A program made the position numbers and the translations under genes. The notes beneath the pieces are model-generated. The model did not search any database. It was not told the origin of the DNA and saw only the letters and a list, made by a program, of their open reading frames with translations. Below, one piece after another: positions 1 to 7,698 of a DNA stretch of 52,736 nt. Positions within the stretch are counted from its first letter, which is position 1, and every line of letters starts with the position of its first letter. Source of the stretch: Lysobacteraceae bacterium (GTDB taxonomy: Bacteria; Pseudomonadota; Gammaproteobacteria; Xanthomonadales; Xanthomonadaceae); contig JAUXUI010000044.1 of the NCBI GenBank assembly GCA_030681035.1, forward strand, positions 1 to 52,736, read 5' to 3'.

Positions 1-140
1 ATGGCCAACCAGCAGGCGCTCAGCTATGCCCGCGAGCGCCTGCAGATGCGCGCCGCCAGCGGCCCGGTGCGGCCGGACAAGGCCGCCGACCCGATCATCG
101 TGCATCCCGATGTGCGGCGCATGCTGCTCACCAACCGTGC
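1..140 (+). pseudogene. Acyl-CoA dehydrogenase fragment, cut at both ends
   Basis: Reading frame 1 gives about 46 residues typical of the C-terminal half of acyl-CoA dehydrogenases: a helix with ARERLQMR, then DPIIVHPDVRRMLLT. The flavoprotein family oxidises acyl-CoA to enoyl-CoA. The left side is cut by the window edge, so the ATG at base 1 is internal rather than a start. On the right, family-like sequence ends near base 140, exactly where a REP-like tandem repeat begins; the frame then reads through repeat DNA. No remainder of the gene occurs downstream. I infer a disrupted gene, or a 3' end lost at a repeat. The family call is fairly secure, the pseudogene status less so because the upstream part is not visible. 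Confidence 0.65.
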
Positions 141-310
141 CAAAGCACGGGGTCAGGTCTTGTATTGCTACATTTGCAAAAGCACGGGGTCAGGTCTTGT
201 ATTGCTACATTTGGGCACTTCTCAGCCAGCCCCAGCCAGCCCGCAAAAGCACGGGGTCAGGTCTTGTATTGCTACATTTGGGCACTTCTCAGCCAGCCCC
301 AGCCAGCCCG
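141..310. repeat. REP-like tandem repeat, 67-bp unit
   Basis: Two head-to-tail 67-bp units (177-243 and 244-310) are preceded by a partial 36-bp copy at 141-176. Each begins with AAAGCACGGGGTCAGGTCTT and ends in a run of CAGCC motifs. The core GGGGTCAGGTCTTG is the same as in the hairpin at 42519-42601, a core I associate with REP sequences mobilised by RAYT (REP-associated tyrosine transposase) enzymes. Here the palindromic partner arm is missing. The array abuts the truncated acyl-CoA dehydrogenase. Confidence 0.75.
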
Positions 311-312
311 GG

Positions 313-378
313 AAGCCAGCCCGGGACACCCACTTTTTGAAGCCAGCCCGTGAAAGCCAGCCCGGGACACCCACTTTT
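313..378. repeat. Paired 26-bp direct repeat
   Basis: AAGCCAGCCCGGGACACCCA followed by CTTTTT occurs at 313-338 and again at 353-378, with a degenerate partial copy between. It extends the repeat block that follows the acyl-CoA dehydrogenase fragment. From about 379 to 525 I see no gene, RNA or recognisable site. Confidence 0.6.
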
Positions 379-525
379 TTACCAACACCGCTTGCGGTCA
401 AACGGAACAGCCCTGGTACGCACCACACTGGCCTGAACGACAGATTCGGGACAACGGATTCCGGACACCCACAATCCCCCGAAATGCTGGTCTGGGAATC
501 ACTGCGGTTCGCAGCCTGTGCGCTA

Positions 526-885
526 TCAGCGCGAACCAGCCCGCGTGGCAGGCTTCCGCGACGCCTTGCCAATCGCACGCTCAGCCCATTTGTTGAGGCT
601 GGTGCCGCTTCTCGCTGCGGCCTTGAGTGCGGCAACGTGTACCTCGGGCGCGATACGCAGCATGAGTTTGCCGCTTGCCGGCTTCTCTGCAGCCGAGCCC
701 AGTTCCCTGGAGGCGGCCAGATAGTCTTCGATGGCGACGTGAAAGCTGGACTCGAACTCGGCGACCGACTCGCCGTGGAAGGCGATGATGTCGTCGATGC
801 TCTGGATGCGCCCAACGATGACCTTGTCTTCAGCGTCGAAGACCATGCTTGCCGTGTAGCCCTTGCTGGACATGGAATGGATCAT
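526..885 (-). CDS. hicB: HicB-family antitoxin, apparently without hicA
   Basis: The 119-residue product has the two-part HicB layout. The N-terminal half is a degraded RNase-H-like fold with the strand pattern YTASMVFDAEDKVIVGRI, followed by the SVAEFESSFHVAIEDYL helix. The C-terminal half is a ribbon-helix-helix-like DNA-binding segment, LMLRIAPEVHVAALKAAARS then SLNKWAERAI. HicB proteins neutralise the HicA mRNA interferase and repress their own operon. The start is the ATG at 885; longer open frame upstream lacks homology and runs into glmS. No HicA (a small double-stranded-RNA-binding-like fold) is found on either side: the 146 bp to glmS hold only a 23-codon open frame (882-953) that overlaps this start as ATGA. 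It is therefore an orphan antitoxin or the remains of a hicAB pair. The family call is good, the function in isolation unknown. Confidence 0.75.
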   Translation of the reverse strand: MIHSMSSKGYTASMVFDAEDKVIVGRIQSIDDIIAFHGESVAEFESSFHVAIEDYLAASRELGSAAEKPASGKLMLRIAPEVHVAALKAAARSGTSLNKWAERAIGKASRKPATRAGSR

Positions 886-1031
886 GGTTTGATCTCCGTA
901 CTCTCGATGAACTCCCGAACCGGCACATTTCGATCGCGTGTTTTTGCAATCATCGTGCCGGCGAGCTTCACGTCTCTCGGGCTTCGCCAGCGGCGATGTC
1001 TGCTGCCATCGCGCGTGCAGCGTGTTGCCCC

Positions 1032-2855
1032 CTACTCCACCGTCACCGACTTGGCCAGGTTGCGTGGCTGATCGACATCGGTGCCGCGCAGTACGGCGAC
1101 GTGATAGGCCAGCAATTGCAGCGGGATGGTGAACACCACCGGCGCGGAGATTTCGCCGCACTTGGGCAAGGTGAGTACGTTCTCGCCGTCGAGGCCGCGG
1201 GCGACGCCCTGTTCGACAAACAGGTACAGGCGGCCGCCACGGGCGCGCACTTCTTCCATGTTGGAACACAGCTTGTCGATCAGGTGGTCGTTGGGGGCGA
1301 TTGCGATCACCGGCATGTTGGCGTCCACCAGTGCCAGCGGGCCGTGCTTGAGTTCGCCGGCGGCGTAGGCTTCGGCGTGGATGTAGGAAATCTCCTTGAG
1401 CTTGAGCGCGCCTTCCATGGCGATCGGCCAATGGGTGCCACGGCCGAGGAACAGGGCATGTTCCTTGTCGACGAACTGTTCCGCCAGCAGCTTGATCTGC
1501 GGGTCCAGCGCCAGTGCTTCGGCCACCATCGCCGGCAATTGTTCAAGCTGGCGCACGCCGCGCCGGTAACGGCCTTCGTCCATGCCCTTGACCTTGCCGA
1601 GCGCCAGCGCAAACAGGGCAAGGGTAGCCAGTTGCGTGGTGAAGGCCTTGGTCGAGGCAACGCCGATTTCCGGGCCGGCACGGGTCATCAGCACCAGCCG
1701 CGATTCGCGCACCAGTGAGGATTCGGGCACATTGCACACCGCCAGTTCGGCGAAGTAGCCGCGGGACTTGGCCATCTTCAGCGCGGCCAGGGTGTCGGCG
1801 GTTTCGCCGGACTGCGAGATGGTGAGGAACAGCGTGCCGGGTTGCACCACCGGGCTGCGGTAGCGGTACTCGCTGGCAATCTCGGTGGTACACGGCACCC
1901 CGGCGAGGGTCTCGATCCAGTAGCGCGCCACCAGGCCGGCGTGATAGCTGGTACCGCAGGCGATGATGTGTACTGCCTGGGTTTTTTCCAGCAACTCGCT
2001 GGCACCGACACCGAGAATTTCGTTGAGCACCTTGCCACCGGCGATGCGGCCTTCCAGGGTTTCGGCGATCACCTGCGGCTGCTCGTGGATCTCCTTGAGC
2101 ATGTAATGGCGGTACTCGCCGCGCTCGACGGCATCGCTGCCAAACGCCGCCTGCTTGATCGGGCGTTCGACCAGCGCCCCGTGCTCGTCGAAAATCTGCA
2201 CACGCTCGCGGGTGAGCTCCACCACGTCGCCTTCTTGCAGATACACGAAGCGGCGGGTCAGCGCGATCAGCGCCTGCGGGTCGGAGGCGAGGTACTGCTC
2301 GCCCTCGCCCAGCCCAAGCACCAGCGGCGACCCGCGACGCGCGCCAATCAACACGCCGGGATCGCGCTCGCTGAGCACCGCGATGGCATAGGCACCTTCA
2401 AGCTGAGTCAGCGCCGCCTGCACCGCTGCCAGCAACGGCCGGCCATCGGCCTGCAGATGCACGATCAGGTGGGCGATGACTTCGGTATCGGTCTGCGACT
2501 CGAATACGAACCCGGCCTGCTGCAACTGCACGCGCAACGCGGCGTGGTTCTCGATGATGCCGTTATGCACCACACAGATACCTTGCGAGGCGTGTGGATG
2601 CGCGTTGTCTTCACTGGGCACGCCGTGGGTGGCCCAGCGTGTGTGCGCCACGCCGCTGAAACCGGCAAGCGGCGTTGCCTGCTGCCGCGCTTCAAGCGCG
2701 GCGACCTTGCCCTTGGCACGCAAGCGGCGCACACCGCTATCGGTGAGCACGGCGATGCCAGCGGAATCGTAGCCGCGATATTCCAGCGCTTTGAGCCCGG
2801 CAATGAGGTTTTGAACAACGTCGCGCTGCGCGCTGATGCCAACGATGCCACACAT
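1032..2855 (-). CDS. glmS: Glutamine--fructose-6-phosphate aminotransferase (isomerizing)
   Basis: GlmS makes glucosamine-6-phosphate from fructose-6-phosphate and glutamine, the first committed step to UDP-GlcNAc for peptidoglycan and LPS. The 607-residue protein has the usual length. It begins MCGIVG, so Cys2 becomes the N-terminal nucleophile of the class II glutamine amidotransferase domain (about 1-220). Two SIS sugar-isomerase domains follow, with ACGTSYHAG, LTISQSGETADT and GPEIGVASTKAFTTQL, and the conserved LAKSVTVE C-terminus. The start at 2855 leaves the essential Cys at position 2. The gene is on the minus strand like glmU (12361-13728), with which it is probably an original neighbour; an export block now lies between them. 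No glmS ribozyme was seen upstream, as expected outside Firmicutes. Confidence 0.98.
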   Translation of the reverse strand: MCGIVGISAQRDVVQNLIAGLKALEYRGYDSAGIAVLTDSGVRRLRAKGKVAALEARQQATPLAGFSGVAHTRWATHGVPSEDNAHPHASQGICVVHNGIIENHAALRVQLQQAGFVFESQTDTEVIAHLIVHLQADGRPLLAAVQAALTQLEGAYAIAVLSERDPGVLIGARRGSPLVLGLGEGEQYLASDPQALIALTRRFVYLQEGDVVELTRERVQIFDEHGALVERPIKQAAFGSDAVERGEYRHYMLKEIHEQPQVIAETLEGRIAGGKVLNEILGVGASELLEKTQAVHIIACGTSYHAGLVARYWIETLAGVPCTTEIASEYRYRSPVVQPGTLFLTISQSGETADTLAALKMAKSRGYFAELAVCNVPESSLVRESRLVLMTRAGPEIGVASTKAFTTQLATLALFALALGKVKGMDEGRYRRGVRQLEQLPAMVAEALALDPQIKLLAEQFVDKEHALFLGRGTHWPIAMEGALKLKEISYIHAEAYAAGELKHGPLALVDANMPVIAIAPNDHLIDKLCSNMEEVRARGGRLYLFVEQGVARGLDGENVLTLPKCGEISAPVVFTIPLQLLAYHVAVLRGTDVDQPRNLAKSVTVE

Positions 2856-2957
2856 GAACTCTTTCCTTTCGGCGAAGGGGATCAGTTTAGCGCCCCGTCA
2901 CCAAGCCCGTGCGGGCGATTGTGGTGACGCGATGGCGCAACACAGTTGAACGTGTGA

Positions 2958-3040
2958 CCGTCCGGCGGACGGCCAGCGCGCGCTGCGGACACCCTGGGTG
3001 ATCGCGCAACGCGTTGATAATCATGGCACTCGAAGTTGGC
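2958..3040 (+). promoter_or_regulatory. Candidate sigma-54 promoter with upstream palindrome
   Basis: TGGCACTCGAAGTTGGC at 3024-3040 resembles the sigma-54 consensus TGGCAC-N5-TTGC, but the spacing between the GG and GC elements is off by one to two bases. It lies about 50 bp before the adaptor gene start. Upstream, CCGTCC-GGC-GGACGG at 2958-2972 is a perfect inverted repeat that could bind the enhancer-binding protein encoded at 7699-9036. This is inference from position and weak consensus only. Confidence 0.3.
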
Positions 3041-3087
3041 ATACGACATGCAAGGACGAGCACATCACCGTTCGCAGACCCAACCGC

Positions 3088-4350
3088 ATGATTCGTGACA
3101 CTGCCGCCCAAGACCGCCTGTTATCGCCGCCGTCGCCAAATCGCAGGCGCCTGCTGATTGTCGCAGCGATTGCAGCAGCCGCGCTCACGCTGATCGGTCT
3201 CCTCGCGCGCTGGGCTTCAGCCGAGCGCTCGATCGACGGCAACCGCGTGCGGATTGCCGAAGTCACCCGCGGCACGCTGGTGCGCGACGCCACGGTGAAT
3301 GGACGCGTGGTCGCCGCAGTCAGTCCCACGCTGTATGCCGCGGCGGCTGGCACGGTAACGCTGCAAATCCATGCCGGCGACAGCGTCGACGAGGGCCAAC
3401 TGCTGGCGCGGATCGATTCGCCGGAGTTGGATAACGAACTCAAGCGCGAGCAATCCACCCTGGAGCAACTGGAGTCAGAAGTGGCACGTCAGCGGAATCT
3501 GGCGCAGAAGGCGCGGCTGCTGGCGCAGCGCGACGCCGACGAAGCCGACGTGGCGCGCACCGGTGCCGCACGCGATCTGCAGAGTACAAAACGCGGTGTT
3601 GATCTGGGCGCGCTGCCGCAGATCGACCTGCTCAAGGCCCAGGACACTTTGCGCAGCGCCGAGATCCATGCCGCGCATGCCGGCAACGCGGCAACGCTGG
3701 AAGCGCGCGAAGTGGAGCTCGCACTCAAGACCTCGCAGCAGCAACTCGAACGCCAGCGTCTGGTGGTCGCCAACGTCAGCCGCCGCGTTGATGAATTGAA
3801 CGTGCGCGCACCGGTATCAGGCGTGGTCGGCACGCTGGCCGTGGCCGATCGCGCGGTGGTGCCGGCCAACACGGCGCTGATGACGCTGGTGGATCTGTCG
3901 CGGCTGGAAGTGGAACTGGAAGTACCGGAAACCTATGCCGACGACCTCGGCATTGGCATGAGCGCCGACGTGTCGATCGGCACCGTACATGCCAGCGGCA
4001 AGTTGTCGGCTTTGTCGCCGGAGGTGGTCAATCACCAGGTGCTGGCCCGGGTGCGCTTTGACGGCACGCAACCCGACGGCCTGCGCCAGAACCAGCGCGT
4101 CAGCGCACGGGTGCTGATCGACGAGCGGCCCGACGTGCTGATGCTGGCGCGCGGCCCGTTTGTCGATCAGCAGGGCGGCCGCTTCGCCTACGTGATGGAC
4201 GGCGACACCGCGGTGCGGCGCGCGATCACGCTGGGTGCCACCAGTGTTTCGGCAGTCGAGATCGTCAACGGCCTCAGCGTTGGCGAGCGCGTGGTCATCG
4301 CCGGCACCGATACTTTTGAAGACGCCGAGCGCGTGCGTATCAACCAATAA
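3088..4350 (+). CDS. MacA/HlyD-like periplasmic adaptor of an ABC export system
   Basis: The product is a 420-residue membrane-fusion protein that would link an inner-membrane ABC exporter to an outer-membrane channel. One N-terminal transmembrane helix (about residues 18-40) is followed by a beta-barrel/lipoyl half (LYAAAAGTVTLQIHAGDSVD). A long alpha-helical hairpin rich in Glu, Gln and Arg spans about 110-235, and the second lipoyl half reads VRAPVSGVVGTLAVADRAVV. The C-terminal membrane-proximal domain ends GERVVIAGTDTFEDAERVRI. The start at 3088 (MIRDTAAQD) is chosen because the in-frame upstream extension adds no family-like sequence. The ATPase gene begins 39 bp downstream. No TolC-like channel is in the window, so one would be supplied elsewhere. 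The substrate is unknown. Confidence 0.85.
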   Translation: MIRDTAAQDRLLSPPSPNRRRLLIVAAIAAAALTLIGLLARWASAERSIDGNRVRIAEVTRGTLVRDATVNGRVVAAVSPTLYAAAAGTVTLQIHAGDSVDEGQLLARIDSPELDNELKREQSTLEQLESEVARQRNLAQKARLLAQRDADEADVARTGAARDLQSTKRGVDLGALPQIDLLKAQDTLRSAEIHAAHAGNAATLEAREVELALKTSQQQLERQRLVVANVSRRVDELNVRAPVSGVVGTLAVADRAVVPANTALMTLVDLSRLEVELEVPETYADDLGIGMSADVSIGTVHASGKLSALSPEVVNHQVLARVRFDGTQPDGLRQNQRVSARVLIDERPDVLMLARGPFVDQQGGRFAYVMDGDTAVRRAITLGATSVSAVEIVNGLSVGERVVIAGTDTFEDAERVRINQ

Positions 4351-4389
4351 CCGGCGTGCGCGCCACAACCCCCTGTACGGAGAACTGTC

Positions 4390-5115
4390 ATGTTGGTGAT
4401 GAAAAACCTCAGCAAGATCTATCGCACCCAGATGATCGAAACCCATGCCTTGCGCGGCTTCGATATTGCCGTGCGAGCCGGTGAATTTGTCGCGGTCACC
4501 GGGCCATCGGGCTCGGGCAAGACCACCTTTCTCAACATCGCCGGCCTGCTGGAGGAGTTCAGTGGCGGCGAGTACCTGCTTGATGGCGTCAACGTGCATG
4601 GCATGAACGACGATCAGCGCTCGCGCCTGCGCAACGAAAAGATCGGCTTCATTTTTCAGGGCTTCAATCTGATCACTGACCTCAATGTGTTCGACAACGT
4701 CGATGTGCCGCTGCGCTATCGCGGCTTCGCCGCAGCCGAGCGCCGCCAACGCATTGAACGGGCGTTGACGCAGGTCGGGTTGGCCTCGCGGCAACACCAC
4801 TACCCGGCCGAACTCTCCGGCGGTCAGCAACAGCGCGTCGCCATCGCCCGCGCGTTGGCCGGCTCGCCGCGCATCTTGCTCGCCGATGAGCCCACCGGCA
4901 ACCTCGACAGCCAGATGGCGCGCAGCGTGCTGGAGTTGCTGGAGGAGATCAATAGCAGCGGCACCACTATCGTGATGGTGACGCACGACGCGGAACTGGC
5001 GGCGCGCGCGCAACGCAATGTGCATATCGTCGATGGCCAGGTTACCGACGTGATGCACGAACCGGCATTGCGCACCGTTGAGCGCAACCACGCATCCATG
5101 CAGCCCAACGTCTGA
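4390..5115 (+). CDS. ABC transporter ATPase, MacB/LolD type
   Basis: The 241-residue nucleotide-binding subunit powers the two FtsX-type permeases that follow. Visible motifs in order are the Walker A GPSGSGKTT (about residues 38-46), the Q-loop FIFQGFNLI, the signature LSGGQQQRVAIARAL, Walker B ILLADEPTGNLD and the switch histidine in MVTHD. The DEPTGNLD variant and overall length match the MacB/LolD/FtsE branch, whose members act as mechanotransmitters on substrates already in the periplasm or membrane. Unlike MacB itself, the ATPase and permease are separate proteins. It lies 10 bp before the first permease and clearly shares its operon. Confidence 0.92.
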   Translation: MLVMKNLSKIYRTQMIETHALRGFDIAVRAGEFVAVTGPSGSGKTTFLNIAGLLEEFSGGEYLLDGVNVHGMNDDQRSRLRNEKIGFIFQGFNLITDLNVFDNVDVPLRYRGFAAAERRQRIERALTQVGLASRQHHYPAELSGGQQQRVAIARALAGSPRILLADEPTGNLDSQMARSVLELLEEINSSGTTIVMVTHDAELAARAQRNVHIVDGQVTDVMHEPALRTVERNHASMQPNV

Positions 5116-5125
5116 GGACCCGGCC

Positions 5126-6442
5126 ATGTTCCGCTACTACCTGCAACTGGGCTTTCGCAGCCTGCGCCGCAACCCGGTGCTGACAGTATTGATGGTGATC
5201 ACGCTCTCGGTTGGCGTCGCCGCCAGCATGTCCACCTACACGGTGTTGCACATGATGAGCGGCGACCCGATTCCGCATAAAAGCGATCGACTGTTCGTAC
5301 CGCAGCTCGACACCGGCAGCATGACCGGCTACACCGCTGGCGAGGAGCCGGCTGATCAATTGAGCTATCCCGATACCCAACGCCTGCTCGCCAGCGGCCA
5401 GGGCGTGCGCCGCACCGCTATCTTCGGCATCAATGATGCGATCACGCCAGAGCGCGCCGACATGGCGCCACTGCTGGCCAACGGCGGCGCCACCACCAGC
5501 GATTTCTTCGCCATGTTTGAGGTGCCATTTCGCTACGGCAATCCGTGGCACGCCGATGACGATGCCCGCAAGACCGATGTCATTGTGTTGGCGCGCGCAA
5601 CCAGCGAGAAACTGTTCGGCGATGTCGATCCGGTGGGTCGCGAACTCAAGCTGGGCGATGCCAGCTATCGCGTGGTCGGCGTGCTTGGCGACTGGAAGCC
5701 GCTGCCGCGCTATTACCGCATCATCAATGGCAATGGCGGCGCATTTGCCGGTAGCGACGAATTTTTCATTCCGTTTTCCGCCGCCGTCCGCCACGAGAAA
5801 CGCAATAGCGGCAACAACAATTGCAATGGCGATGGCCCGGAGCCTGGCTACGCCGGCTGGATTGCCTCGGATTGCACCTGGATCCAGTTCTGGTTCGAGG
5901 GCGCAAACGCTGCCGATCAAGCCACGATCAAGGCATGGCTGGATGATTACGCCAGCGAGCAACGCCGGCTGGGCTGGTTCAAGCGGCCGGTGAACACGCG
6001 ACTGCGCAACACCATGCAGTGGCTGCAGCACCTGGAGGTGGTGGGCCGCGACAGCCGGATTCAGGTGTGGCTGGCGTTCGGCTTCCTGCTGGTATGTCTG
6101 GTCAACACGGTGGGATTGCTGTTGGCGAAATTTTCGGCGCGCGCTGGCGAGATCGGCGTGCGCCGCGCGCTGGGCGCCACTCGCCGCGAAATTTTCCGGC
6201 AATACCTGATCGAAGCCTCGGTTGTTGGCCTGGTTGGCGCTGTACTGGGCCTGGCACTGAGCTTTGCCGGGCTGTGGCTGATCAGCAAGCAATCCGGTGC
6301 AATGGCGGCAGTGGCAAAGATGGACTGGAGCATGCTGCTCGCCACTCTGCTGCTGTCGCTGCTGGCCAGCCTGATTGCCGGCTTTCTGCCCACCTGGCGT
6401 GCTTGTCAGGTGCGGCCGGCCCTGCAACTCAAATCGCAGTGA
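5126..6442 (+). CDS. ABC transporter permease, FtsX/MacB type (first of two)
   Basis: The 438-residue inner-membrane protein has the MacB-type layout. An N-terminal membrane helix follows LRRNPVLTVLMVITL, a large periplasmic domain spans about 60-310, and three C-terminal helices surround the coupling motif EIGVRRALGATRREIFRQYL. The ATG at 5126 is used; a slightly longer frame upstream overlaps the ATPase gene and is not needed. The periplasmic domain contains a short Asn-rich stretch near residues 230-240. It pairs with the next permease, probably as a heterodimer, since two diverged copies are retained in one operon. Confidence 0.88.
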   Translation: MFRYYLQLGFRSLRRNPVLTVLMVITLSVGVAASMSTYTVLHMMSGDPIPHKSDRLFVPQLDTGSMTGYTAGEEPADQLSYPDTQRLLASGQGVRRTAIFGINDAITPERADMAPLLANGGATTSDFFAMFEVPFRYGNPWHADDDARKTDVIVLARATSEKLFGDVDPVGRELKLGDASYRVVGVLGDWKPLPRYYRIINGNGGAFAGSDEFFIPFSAAVRHEKRNSGNNNCNGDGPEPGYAGWIASDCTWIQFWFEGANAADQATIKAWLDDYASEQRRLGWFKRPVNTRLRNTMQWLQHLEVVGRDSRIQVWLAFGFLLVCLVNTVGLLLAKFSARAGEIGVRRALGATRREIFRQYLIEASVVGLVGAVLGLALSFAGLWLISKQSGAMAAVAKMDWSMLLATLLLSLLASLIAGFLPTWRACQVRPALQLKSQ

Positions 6443-6453
6443 GGAGAACGCTC

Positions 6454-7683
6454 ATGGAAATCCGTCCCATCGTGTCGGCGTTGTTGCGCAACAAGACCGG
6501 CGCACTGCTGATCGCGGCGCAAATCGCGCTGACGCTTGCCATCGTCAGCAACGCCGCCTATATCATCCGCGACCGCGTCGCAATCTCCAGCCGGTCATCG
6601 GGAATCGACGACGAATCGCGCGTGTTCCACATTGCCGTCGATTCGATAAACACGCCGAGCGATCCGCTGGCCTTGCAAAAGCAGGAGGAGCGGCTGCTTG
6701 CCGCTTTGCCCGGTGTGGAGTCGGTATCCGCTACCAATCAGGTTCCGCTCAGCCAAAGTGGTTGGAACATGGGCCTGTTCCTGAACAAGGCACAGACCGA
6801 TTCCAGCGCCGACATCGCGTTTTACTTCACGCCGGGCCCGCTGGTGCGGACGCTCGGGCTGAAGTTGGTCGAGGGCCGCGATCTCACCGATGCCGATGTC
6901 GAAGTGATCAATGTGCGAGAGAATGAGCATCGCCTCGGCCATGTCGCCGTCATCAGCCAGGCGCTGGCCAAAAAGCTGTTCCCTGGCGACGCGTCGGCGG
7001 TGGGAAAGCATGCGTTTCTTGGCAACTCCGCTGACGCACCGGAATACGAAATCGTGGGCGTGGTGGAACGCCTGCAAAGCCCGTGGGCGCAGCACGGCGA
7101 AGCCGGTGAATTGTCGTTGATTACGGCGATCCGCCCGATCCAGGCCTACGTCGACTATGTGGTGCGCACCGAACCGGGCCAGGTTGACCGGGTCATGCGC
7201 GACGTCGAAGCCGCGCTGACCCGCGCCGGCAACGAGCGGCTGCTGATTGATAAACAAACCATGCCCGAAACGCGCAATCAGCGCTACCGCGCCGACAATG
7301 CGATGGTGTGGATGTTGCTGACAATCACCGTGTTGCTGCTGCTGGTAACGGCGTCGGGCATTGTCGGCATGGCCACGCTGTGGGTAAACCAGCGGCGCAA
7401 GCAGATCGGCGTGCGCCGAGCGCTCGGGGCGCGGCGCATCGACATCCTGCGCTACTTCATCACCGAAAACGTGCTGATCAGCAGCCTTGGGATCGCGGCA
7501 GGTACGGTGTTGGCGTTGGCGTTGAACCAGTTGCTGGTGAGCCAGTTCGAGCTGTCGCGATTGCCGTTGCCGCATCTGCTGGTGGGCATGGGCGTGCTGT
7601 GGATACTGGGCATCGTGGCGGTCTACGGCCCGGCGCGGCGTGCGGCCAGCGTGGCACCGGCCACCGCCACCCGCAGTGCTTGA
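6454..7683 (+). CDS. ABC transporter permease, FtsX/MacB type (second of two)
   Basis: The 409-residue protein has the same topology as its neighbour: an N-terminal helix (GALLIAAQIALTLAIVS), a periplasmic MacB-like core domain and three C-terminal helices. The conserved cytoplasmic coupling sequence reads IGVRRALGARRIDILRYFI. The start at 6454 is preceded by a strong GAGGAG ribosome-binding site 11 bp after the first permease stops; the longer open frame upstream is a different-frame reading of that permease. The sequence differs greatly from the first permease, suggesting an obligate heterodimer. The substrate cannot be told from sequence; the family exports lipoproteins, peptides or antibiotics. 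Confidence 0.88.
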   Translation: MEIRPIVSALLRNKTGALLIAAQIALTLAIVSNAAYIIRDRVAISSRSSGIDDESRVFHIAVDSINTPSDPLALQKQEERLLAALPGVESVSATNQVPLSQSGWNMGLFLNKAQTDSSADIAFYFTPGPLVRTLGLKLVEGRDLTDADVEVINVRENEHRLGHVAVISQALAKKLFPGDASAVGKHAFLGNSADAPEYEIVGVVERLQSPWAQHGEAGELSLITAIRPIQAYVDYVVRTEPGQVDRVMRDVEAALTRAGNERLLIDKQTMPETRNQRYRADNAMVWMLLTITVLLLLVTASGIVGMATLWVNQRRKQIGVRRALGARRIDILRYFITENVLISSLGIAAGTVLALALNQLLVSQFELSRLPLPHLLVGMGVLWILGIVAVYGPARRAASVAPATATRSA

Positions 7684-7698
7684 GGTAGGCTTGTCGGC

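Noticed and set aside
141-310. Possible CRISPR-like array of 36-bp repeats
   Set aside because: The spacing is not repeat-plus-unique-spacer: two units are exact 67-bp tandem copies, including the would-be spacer, and the core matches a REP family elsewhere in the window.
2856-3087. glmS leader searched for a glmS ribozyme or riboswitch
   Set aside because: No conserved ribozyme core is visible, and such ribozymes are known mainly from Firmicutes.
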